Source of the DNA: CAZQCI01 sp964592255
GTDB lineage: Bacteria; UBA10199; SBBF01
Assembly: GCA_964592255.1 (NCBI GenBank)
Contig: CAZQCI010000060.1
Coordinates: 1 to 12,651, forward strand
DNA: 12,651 nt
Direction: 5' to 3'
Made by a program: the position numbers and the translations under genes. A model generated the notes under the pieces. That model did not search any database. It was not told the origin of the DNA and worked only from the letters and a program-made list of their open reading frames with translations. Position 1 is the first letter of the stretch. Each line of letters opens with the position of its first letter. Positions 6,963 to 12,651 of the stretch are shown here, in pieces.

Positions 6963-8519
6963 ATGAAAAAGCTACCACTTTTTATTGCCCTTCTCGGTGT
7001 TTCCCTGCTCACCGCTTGTCAAACAAGTACAAATAAAACAGAGGATGAAGAAGTCACTGAACTGCCGCTGGCTTCAAGTACATCCCTCGTAGAACTAGCA
7101 GATGGAGATACTTACAATCTCGAAGCCTCTTTTGTAGAAAAGGAAATCGACGGTTCCGTTTATAGAATGCTCGCTTACAACGGCTCTATCCCTGGACCAA
7201 CTCTAAAAGTTCAGCAAGGCTCAACCATCACGGTCAACTTCACCAATAACACGGATATTGAAACCACACTTCACTCACACGGCGTAAGGCTCGATAATGC
7301 TTTTGACGGTGTCCCCGATGTGACTCAGCAGCCCATTCAAACCGGAGAAAGCTTCACATACCAAATGCGCTTCGATGATGCTGGCGTATTTTGGTATCAC
7401 CCGCACTTAAGAGAAGATTACGCTCAAGACATGGGTCTTTATGGAAACTACATTGTTGTATCTGGTCCCGAGGATGAATGGTCTCCAGTCAACAGAGAAG
7501 AAACACTCATCGTCGATGACATTCTTGTCGAAGACGGCTCAATCGTTCCTTACTCACTTCAAGAAGTCACTCATACCCTCATGGGTCGCTTTGGCAACAC
7601 GATGCTGGTCAACGGAAGCACCGACTACAGTTTAGATGTTAACAAAGGAGAAGTTCTTCGCTTTTACATCACCAACACGGCAAACACACGCGTTTTCAAT
7701 CTGAGTATTCCAGACGCACAGATGAAATTGGTCGGAGCGGACAACGGTCTCTACGAGCGCGACCAGTGGGCTGACGAAGTTTTACTCGGGCCTTCCGAAC
7801 GCGCGATCGTGGAAGTTTTATTCGCAGAGCCAGGAGAATTTACACTCGTACATAAAACACCTGAGAAAAATTATACCATGGGATCATTCCTGGTTTCCGA
7901 GGAAGAAGTGCTTGAGTCTTACGCGTCCGATTTCAATACACTCAAAACCCACCAAAGCACTATCGCGAGCATTGATCCATACCGAACTAGTTTCACAAAC
8001 GAACCGGATAAATTTTTAACCATTGATTTGGATATGAAGAGTATGGGAGGCATGCACTCCATGCACGGAGGAGGAATGATGGAAGATTCCATGATGAGCA
8101 TGAGCGATGGTGAACCCATCGAATGGGAAGATACGATGAACATGATGAACAGCACGTCAAATACAGATACATTGGAGTGGCAGTTGATAGATGAGAAGAC
8201 GGAAAAAGCAAATGAAGCCATTGATGATTGGGATTTCAAACAAGGAGACCTTGTAAAAATCCGCATTACCAATCCGGACGATACAATGCATCCCATGCAG
8301 CACCCTATCCACATTCACGGCCAACGCTTCCTGGTTTTATCTACCGATGACGAGCTTTCCAACAACTTAGTTTGGAAAGACACTGTACTAATTCCCGCCG
8401 GATCGGCGGTCGAGCTTCTGGTGGAAATGAGCAATCCTGGTGAATGGATGCTCCATTGTCACATCCCTGAACACCTGGAAAGTGGGATGATGGCTGAATT
8501 CAACGTTTCTAATCTCTAA
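6963..8519 (+). CDS. Lipoprotein multicopper oxidase (CueO/laccase-like)
   Basis: This is a 518-residue extracytoplasmic multicopper oxidase, probably oxidising Cu(I) to less toxic Cu(II) with O2. I chose ATG 6963, which begins a lipoprotein signal with lipobox LTAC (C19), over the in-frame ATG at 6930 inside the previous gene. Copper motifs are complete: HSHG (104-107), HPH (146-148), HPMQHPIHIHG (443-453) and HCHIPEH (498-504). M509, five residues after H504, is the likely axial type-1 ligand. Three cupredoxin domains span about 40-170, 180-315 and 400-518. A Met/His-rich insertion (358-395, including MKSMGGMHSMHGGGMM) lies before domain 3, as in CueO. It is anchored by lipid through Sec rather than by the Tat signal usual for CueO. 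Oxygen use implies at least episodic exposure to air. Confidence 0.95.
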   Translation: MKKLPLFIALLGVSLLTACQTSTNKTEDEEVTELPLASSTSLVELADGDTYNLEASFVEKEIDGSVYRMLAYNGSIPGPTLKVQQGSTITVNFTNNTDIETTLHSHGVRLDNAFDGVPDVTQQPIQTGESFTYQMRFDDAGVFWYHPHLREDYAQDMGLYGNYIVVSGPEDEWSPVNREETLIVDDILVEDGSIVPYSLQEVTHTLMGRFGNTMLVNGSTDYSLDVNKGEVLRFYITNTANTRVFNLSIPDAQMKLVGADNGLYERDQWADEVLLGPSERAIVEVLFAEPGEFTLVHKTPEKNYTMGSFLVSEEEVLESYASDFNTLKTHQSTIASIDPYRTSFTNEPDKFLTIDLDMKSMGGMHSMHGGGMMEDSMMSMSDGEPIEWEDTMNMMNSTSNTDTLEWQLIDEKTEKANEAIDDWDFKQGDLVKIRITNPDDTMHPMQHPIHIHGQRFLVLSTDDELSNNLVWKDTVLIPAGSAVELLVEMSNPGEWMLHCHIPEHLESGMMAEFNVSNL

Positions 8520-8532
8520 TAAATCTTTACAT

Positions 8533-8736
8533 ATGGAAAATTCATCCTGTTGTGGCGGAAAAAATACTTGCCATCCTTCTGCCACTAAAGATGTGGTTTG
8601 CGGTATGGAAATAGAACCGACAGAAAATACACTCCAGTTCGCTTACAAAGGAAAAATTTACTACTTCTGTAGCGCGGAGTGTAAGGATCAATTCGTCGCT
8701 GATCCTGAAAAACATCTCAGTACAGTCACTAAATAA
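8533..8736 (+). CDS. YHS domain metal-binding protein
   Basis: The 67-residue soluble protein is a YHS domain (residues about 19-62): KDVVCGMEIEP with C23, a YKGKIYYFCSAECKDQF segment with C46 and C50, then a DPEKHL end. The YHS fold is a small metal-binding unit often found in or next to copper ATPases. The N-terminus adds CCGG (C6, C7) and C13/H14, a Cys-rich extension that could hold another metal ion. It lacks a signal peptide and should be cytosolic, possibly carrying metal to the ATPase or buffering it (inference). It starts 14 bases after the oxidase stop. Confidence 0.87.
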   Translation: MENSSCCGGKNTCHPSATKDVVCGMEIEPTENTLQFAYKGKIYYFCSAECKDQFVADPEKHLSTVTK

Positions 8737-8754
8737 TCATTTAACCCATAAAAT

Positions 8755-8976
8755 ATGAAACCCTCAAAATTAATGCACATTGCCAGCATTCTAGTAGGCT
8801 TTGCCGGAGTCATTACATTTGTAGCAACCCTCTTTGGCGGTGCCGATAACCTGGTATTCGGCGTGACAAAGGCAGATGCTTTAGCTTGCGCCGGCATCCT
8901 TTTCCTCATCGCCATTTGGGCTCAAATTGCAACCATCCACCACATGATGCTTGAGAAAAAAGGGGAACTCATTTAA
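8755..8976 (+). CDS. Small two-helix membrane protein, function unknown
   Basis: I do not recognise a named family. The 73-residue protein has helices at about 7-28 and 42-61, separated by a short polar loop (GADNLVFGVTKAD). C45 lies in helix 2, and HHMM (62-65) follows it at the membrane surface, a possible copper ligand cluster. The short basic N-terminus (KPSK) suggests both ends are cytoplasmic. It lies between the YHS and DUF2933 genes, 18-19 bases from each, so it probably belongs to the same transcript. The gene is supported by its position, start and composition rather than by homology. Confidence 0.68.
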   Translation: MKPSKLMHIASILVGFAGVITFVATLFGGADNLVFGVTKADALACAGILFLIAIWAQIATIHHMMLEKKGELI

Positions 8977-8995
8977 TCACTAACCTAATAAGTAT

Positions 8996-9175
8996 ATGGA
9001 ATTCTCAAAAAAAACATGGGGAGTAGTGCTGATCGTTGGCGTCGTTGGACTTATATTCCTTTTAAAATCACATACGTCACATGTTTTGTCCGTGCTGCCG
9101 TATCTCATTTTACTCGCCTGTCCATTGATACACCTATTCGGACACGGAGGGCATGGTGGGCACAAACATCAATGA
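8996..9175 (+). CDS. DUF2933 small His-rich membrane protein
   Basis: This 59-residue gene is below common length cut-offs and is easily missed. Two hydrophobic segments (about 9-23 and 30-48) are separated by KSHTSH (24-29). The second ends in the DUF2933 signature ACPLIHLFGHGG (41-52), followed by HGGHKHQ at the C-terminus. Seven or so histidines and C42 make it a plausible copper- or zinc-binding membrane peptide; DUF2933 genes commonly lie beside copper ATPases and multicopper oxidases. ATG 8996 is 19 bases after the previous stop. An in-frame start for the next gene at 9153 would overlap it, but the next gene more likely starts at 9183, seven bases after this stop. Confidence 0.85.
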   Translation: MEFSKKTWGVVLIVGVVGLIFLLKSHTSHVLSVLPYLILLACPLIHLFGHGGHGGHKHQ

Positions 9176-9182
9176 TAATAAC

Positions 9183-9635
9183 ATGACTCAACTTAGCCTT
9201 AAAATCAGAGCCATTATGTGGGGAGCCTTGGGCACTTCTCTGCTTCTCACAGTTTTCTTTTCAGTAGTGAGCCTCATCTCTGGTTGGGACTTTGCCCAAG
9301 ATCAATTTAGCGAGTTTTGGTTTTACATCCTCCCTCTGGCACTTGGGTTTGGAGCACAAGTGGGACTGTATGCTTACTTAAAGATGAGCATTAAAAATCA
9401 CTGTCCCACTGGCACTGGCAAGGCGGTCGCTGTTTCAGGAACCAGCACCACGCTAGCTATGATTTCCTGCTGTGCCCACTACCTGGCCAACATCATACCC
9501 ATTTTAGGAATTTCAGGAGCTTTAACCGTCATCCCAGAGTACCAAGAAGAGCTTTTCCTAGTCGGGCTGGCATTCAATGGTTTTGGGCTTATTTACATCA
9601 GTAGGCAAATCATAAAATTTAAAAAACAACTATGA
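9183..9635 (+). CDS. Four-helix membrane protein with Cys-Cys-x-His
   Basis: This uncharacterised 150-residue membrane protein has helices at about 9-32, 44-66, 85-115 and 122-141. Helix 3 carries SCCAHYL (C96, C97, H99), followed by IIPILGISGAL and a YQEE loop before helix 4. C74 lies in the loop between helices 2 and 3 (KNHCPTGTGK). The CCAH...P.LG.SGA...YQ pattern is recurrent in hypothetical proteins of copper loci (from memory). I chose ATG 9183 over the in-frame ATG 9153, which lies inside the DUF2933 gene. It shares its plan with the proteins at 816 and 2096. The stop overlaps the next start as ATGA. A metal-relay or electron-transfer role is inferred only. Confidence 0.75.
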   Translation: MTQLSLKIRAIMWGALGTSLLLTVFFSVVSLISGWDFAQDQFSEFWFYILPLALGFGAQVGLYAYLKMSIKNHCPTGTGKAVAVSGTSTTLAMISCCAHYLANIIPILGISGALTVIPEYQEELFLVGLAFNGFGLIYISRQIIKFKKQL

Positions 9636-10060
9636 AACGCACCTCGACTTTTTATTTAGTTTTTCTCGCTATCACCATTGCTCTGGTGCTGGTTTTCTCC
9701 TGGTTCGTTAGAGAAAATGAACAAAATGAAGGGTTGGCTACTATAGAAAGTGAAGAAGGTGGAATCACTGTAAGCATCACTCCTATTTTGCCACTTACAA
9801 CAGACCGTTGGGACTTTGAAGTCGAGCTGAACACTCACTCCGGCACTCTCCCTGAAGACCTGAAAGATCAGGCCAGTCTGATTGTAAACGATGAGCTGAT
9901 TTTATCCGCCATTTCCTGGGAAATGTCCGCTAATGAAGCTCATCATAAAGAAGGAATCTTGAGTTTTCAAAAAACCGAGCTTGATGCCGACTCCATTGAA
10001 CTTGTTCTGGAAGACGTGGGTGGAGTTGAAAAACGCACTTTCACATGGCGACTAAAATAA
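9632..10060 (+). CDS. Membrane-anchored exported protein, function unknown
   Basis: The 142-residue protein has one N-terminal helix (about 7-25) and an exported domain that looks all-beta. Recognisable segments are GGITVSITPILPL (43-55), WDFEVELNTHSG (60-71), ISWEMSANEAHHKEGILSF (94-112) and a last strand VEKRTFTW. The His residues in NTHS and in AHHKEG are the conserved-looking positions; similar exported proteins with THS and GGHHR-G patterns exist in other bacteria as hypotheticals (from memory). No cysteine is present. The start overlaps the preceding stop by ATGA, so it is probably made together with the Cys-Cys membrane protein and may act with it on the outer face. Function not assignable. 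Confidence 0.72.
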   Translation: MKRTSTFYLVFLAITIALVLVFSWFVRENEQNEGLATIESEEGGITVSITPILPLTTDRWDFEVELNTHSGTLPEDLKDQASLIVNDELILSAISWEMSANEAHHKEGILSFQKTELDADSIELVLEDVGGVEKRTFTWRLK

Positions 10061-10063
10061 GAA

Positions 10064-10079
10064 GCAATAAATTTATTGC
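10064..10079. repeat. Perfect 16-base palindrome, candidate operator
   Basis: GCAATAAATTTATTGC reads the same on both strands with no mismatch and no spacer. It lies in the 32-base gap between two genes, just after the TAA at 10058-10060 and 13 bases before the next ATG. A -10-like TAAAAT (10053-10058) lies immediately upstream, so a dimeric repressor here could block transcription of the following genes. As RNA the stem would be A/U-rich and weak, which argues against a terminator. Confidence 0.4.
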
Positions 10080-10092
10080 CTAACATCAAACT

Positions 10093-10491
10093 ATGATCTC
10101 CGACAAACTCAAAAAGATAACTTTTCTTTCACTCCTCCTCATATTTGCTCATGGTATCGAGGAAATCGTCACGGGTTTTTGGAAAGTGGACTCAGTACTG
10201 ATGACATGGAACGAGCGTCTCGTATCTATTCCCCATGCAGTTTACTGGGCAAGCCATATCCCTTTCTGGCTTTTTCTCATTCCAATGTTTCTGCTCGTTT
10301 TGGGAGGTAAGTGGACTTTACGAGTGCTTGCTCTTTTCGGTCTCATCTTTGTCATTGAAATTCACCATATATTCGGCGCTCTTTTCGTGTCTCAAGCCTA
10401 TTACCCTGGGCTTATAACAGCGATTTTTTATCCTGTTATGGGGTTCTTTTTCTGGAGAGAGCTTATTCATAATTTTCGGAAAACAAAATAA
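10093..10491 (+). CDS. HXXEE domain integral membrane protein
   Basis: The 132-residue protein has four likely helices (about 8-27, 47-71, 76-95, 102-122). The first carries H20-G-I-E23-E24, the motif that names the HXXEE family. EIHH (89-92) in the third helix and YYPGLITAIFYP (103-114) in the fourth complete the family pattern. Conserved His and Glu facing each other in the membrane suggest metal binding or an uncharacterised membrane enzyme; no function is established. It follows a palindromic candidate operator and precedes the DUF2892 gene by 28 bases, so these two plus the following ATPase may form a separate transcript. Confidence 0.82.
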   Translation: MISDKLKKITFLSLLLIFAHGIEEIVTGFWKVDSVLMTWNERLVSIPHAVYWASHIPFWLFLIPMFLLVLGGKWTLRVLALFGLIFVIEIHHIFGALFVSQAYYPGLITAIFYPVMGFFFWRELIHNFRKTK

Positions 10492-10519
10492 AAGAAACGC
10501 AATTTAACCCCTTTTATTT

Positions 10520-10723
10520 ATGACTAAGCATAATCTCGGAAAACTCGACCGTATCCTCCGTTTCGCTCTGGCCTTTTGGTGGCTAGGCCCTTGGGCGCCC
10601 AGTTATTCTGCTGAATGGGTCAACTGGGTTCTTTTCATCATTGCTTGGATTGCCCTGATCGAGAGTTTCACCGCTTGGTGTTGGCTTCACAAAATTTTTA
10701 GTATTGATAACAAGGATCAATAA
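10520..10723 (+). CDS. DUF2892 (YgaP-like) membrane protein
   Basis: The 67-residue protein begins with the typical DUF2892 opening: N5, G7, then LDRILRFALA (9-18), followed by two short hydrophobic segments (about 11-26 and 33-50) and a W/C-rich end AWCWLHKIFSI (52-62) with C54. DUF2892 forms the membrane hairpin of YgaP-type proteins and also occurs alone, often near sulfur or thiol metabolism genes. The rhodanese domain of YgaP is absent here. The role is unknown; it may be an accessory membrane subunit. The start follows AATTTAACCCCTTTTATTT with no Shine-Dalgarno sequence. Confidence 0.82.
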   Translation: MTKHNLGKLDRILRFALAFWWLGPWAPSYSAEWVNWVLFIIAWIALIESFTAWCWLHKIFSIDNKDQ

Positions 10724-10728
10724 TATTT

Positions 10729-12651
10729 ATGGAATATATAGGCCTAACAACACAGGAGATTAAAGAGAATCGGCAGCGATATGGCTTCAACGAGCTTCCG
10801 GAAAAGAAGCGGTCCCTTGTACTCCTTTTCTTAAGGCAGTTCCAAAATATTTTGGTCTATATTCTCGCCGCCGCACTTGTGCTTTCCATCTTGTTGCCTT
10901 TCCTTGAACAAGAGCGCCCGACAGTAGAAAACTTTTCAGACGCACTTGTGATTGTGGCCATTCTGTTGCTCAATGCCATTTTAGGTTTTGTACAAGAATT
11001 TAGAGCGGAAAAAGCCCTTTCCGCCCTCAAAGTTCTGTCGGCCGCAAATGCTCGAGTTCGTCGGGGTGGAGAAGAGCTCATCATTCCAGCACGTGAACTC
11101 GTACCTGGGGACATTGTTATTTTGGAAGCAGGCGATCGTATCCCTGCTGATGGAGAGCTTCTAAAAGTTTCTCATTTTGAAGTTGATGAGTCCAGTCTTA
11201 CTGGCGAGTCCAAACCAGTTCTAAAGGAACTTGAAAGAGTAGATGAAAAACTCCCTTTGGCAGAACAAAAAAATAAGGTTTTTTCAGGAACTTTTGTGAC
11301 GAAAGGAGACGCGGAAGTCAAAATCACTGCCACCGGTGTAAATACTGAAATCGGGAAAATTGCAAAAATGGTGGCAGAAGTGGAAGTCCCTCCCACACCC
11401 CTGCAACGGAAAATGGCAAAACTCAGCAAAGTGCTGGGGCTTATCGTTTTAATATTATGTGTGATTTTAGTGGGGATCGGATTTTTATACGGGCTAACAC
11501 TAGAGGAAATGATCCTGCTGGGGGCAAGTCTGGCCGTCTCTGCGGTTCCCGAAAGCCTTCCAGCGGTCATCACCATTTGTTTTGCCATTGGAGTCAGCCG
11601 TATGGTCAAAAGAAACGCTTTGGTACGCAGATTGGATGCGCTCGAAACTTTGGGAAGCGTCAATGTCATCTGCTCCGACAAAACGGGAACCATCACAAGG
11701 AATAAAATGACCGTCGTAGAGACTTGGCTTAATCCTACAAACAATCCAGAATCGGCTCAAAAACTCCTCTCGCTCATTGGTGCTTCCAACAATCGCTCCG
11801 CTCTTCCCAATGTGGGAGATCCCACGGAACTGGCGCTGCTTCGTTACGCTCAGGAACACAAAGTTGAACGGCTTGAAATCGATGAAGAAGAAGTACCTTT
11901 CACTTCTGAAGGGAAATATATGCAGACCCGTCATGGCACGCAAATTTTCCTAAAAGGAGCGCCTGAAAAAATTCTTGAGCTCACAGGGAACCTAAATTTA
12001 AAAGAAATCCTGGCGGCAAACGAAGAAATGGCCGCTCGTGGCCTGCGTGTCCTAGCAGCAGCGGTTCAAGAACCTGGCGAAGATAAGCCTCATCTTGTGG
12101 GGCTTTTTGGCATGGAAGATCCTCCTCGTGAAGGAGTGAAGGACTCCATACGCCTGGCAAAGGAAGCAGGCATTCGAACCATTATGATCACGGGTGATCA
12201 GGTCAAAACGGCACGAGCCATTGCGCATCAAGTGGGCATTGAAGGAGAAGCTTTAGAAGGCAAAGATTTGGACGCTTTATCTACTGAGGAATTGATTAAC
12301 CGAGTGCTCAATGTCTCTGTTTTTGCTCGTGTTTCACCTCTGCACAAGCTAGCCATTTTGGACGCGCTGAAACGTCACGGCTGCATCGTTGCCATGACCG
12401 GGGACGGAGTGAACGATGCCCCAGCCATCAAAGGAGCGCATGTGGGGCTAGCCATGGGCCGCGATGGAACTCAGGTCGCGCGAGAAGCCGCCAGCATTGT
12501 ACTTGCTGATGACGACTACTCCACTATCGTCCGAGCGGTTCGCGAAGGGCGTCGCATTTATGATAATATCCGCAAATCAACAGTGCTTTTACTACGCAGC
12601 AATTTTGATGAAATTATTTTTATTCCCAGCACGCTTTTGCTAGGACTACCC
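10729..12651 (+). CDS. P2-like cation-transporting P-type ATPase, 3' truncated
   Basis: An open frame of 641 codons runs off the right edge without a stop. It is a second, distinct P-type ATPase. A cation ATPase N-terminal domain (about 3-60) leads into helices 1-2, the actuator TGE is at 158-160, and helix 4 has PESLPAV (274-280), close to the PEGLPAV of Ca2+ pumps. The phosphorylation site is DKTGT (317-321), the nucleotide domain has KGAPE (409-413), and the hinge is GDGVND (558-563). The sequence ends in the fifth helix with NFDE (625-628). It lacks HMA, CPC or CPH motifs, so it is not a P1B metal pump; Ca2+, Na+/K+ or H+ are all possible, with the missing helix 6 needed to decide. Full members have about 850-900 residues, so about 200-250 are missing. 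ATG 10729 follows the DUF2892 stop by five bases. Confidence 0.92.
   Translation, partial: MEYIGLTTQEIKENRQRYGFNELPEKKRSLVLLFLRQFQNILVYILAAALVLSILLPFLEQERPTVENFSDALVIVAILLLNAILGFVQEFRAEKALSALKVLSAANARVRRGGEELIIPARELVPGDIVILEAGDRIPADGELLKVSHFEVDESSLTGESKPVLKELERVDEKLPLAEQKNKVFSGTFVTKGDAEVKITATGVNTEIGKIAKMVAEVEVPPTPLQRKMAKLSKVLGLIVLILCVILVGIGFLYGLTLEEMILLGASLAVSAVPESLPAVITICFAIGVSRMVKRNALVRRLDALETLGSVNVICSDKTGTITRNKMTVVETWLNPTNNPESAQKLLSLIGASNNRSALPNVGDPTELALLRYAQEHKVERLEIDEEEVPFTSEGKYMQTRHGTQIFLKGAPEKILELTGNLNLKEILAANEEMAARGLRVLAAAVQEPGEDKPHLVGLFGMEDPPREGVKDSIRLAKEAGIRTIMITGDQVKTARAIAHQVGIEGEALEGKDLDALSTEELINRVLNVSVFARVSPLHKLAILDALKRHGCIVAMTGDGVNDAPAIKGAHVGLAMGRDGTQVAREAASIVLADDDYSTIVRAVREGRRIYDNIRKSTVLLLRSNFDEIIFIPSTLLLGLP

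Noticed and set aside
9153..9182. Upstream ATG for the CC-x-H membrane protein
   Set aside because: It overlaps the DUF2933 gene; ATG 9183 lies seven bases after that stop and gives a normal basic N-terminus.
11500..11943. Minus-strand open frames under the second ATPase (also 11172-11744)
   Set aside because: The sense strand encodes DKTGT and other ATPase motifs throughout, so the antisense frames are by-products.

Overview
The window is one co-directional block of 17 tightly packed plus-strand genes (97 to the right edge). Apart from the first 96 bases, the largest gap between genes is 32 bases. I see no tRNA, rRNA, CRISPR array, insertion sequence or minus-strand gene that I can support. 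UGA is a normal stop codon (for example at 817-819, 1224-1226, 9173-9175 and 9633-9635), so the recoded UGA=Gly codes of Gracilibacteria and Absconditabacteria do not apply. Base composition is moderate, almost no start has a Shine-Dalgarno sequence, and many proteins are small, anchored and resemble sets I associate with Patescibacteria (CPR, perhaps Peregrinibacteria-like). That assignment is an impression only.

Left part (97-2599): a membrane-anchored DsbA-like thiol oxidoreductase, a four-helix membrane protein with a CPVC motif, a DUF302 protein, an anchored His/Cys-rich exported protein, and a second four-helix membrane protein with a CxxC in its third helix. Centre (2571-5047): a consensus-like promoter lies inside the end of the preceding gene and overlaps a candidate CsoR-type operator. 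It precedes a CsoR/RcnR-family metal-sensing repressor and a CPH-type (CopB-like, P1B-3) heavy-metal ATPase. Then come two lipoproteins: a fused YVTN plus Asp-box (F510_1955-like) double beta-propeller, and a multicopper oxidase with a Met-rich loop.

Right part (8533-12651): a Cys-rich YHS protein, a two-helix membrane protein, a 59-residue DUF2933 His-rich membrane protein, a four-helix protein with a membrane Cys-Cys pair, an anchored exported beta protein, an HXXEE-domain membrane protein preceded by a perfect 16-base palindrome, a DUF2892 membrane protein, and the first 641 residues of a P2-like cation ATPase cut by the window edge.

Taken together this reads as a copper (or copper/silver) handling island. 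The model, which is inference, is: cytosolic metal is sensed by the repressor and exported by the CopB-type pump; Cu(I) is oxidised outside by the lipoprotein multicopper oxidase; His-, Met- and Cys-rich small proteins buffer the metal; and a DsbA-like enzyme maintains disulfides. The least described parts are the small membrane proteins with paired cysteines, the two anchored exported proteins and the double-propeller lipoprotein.
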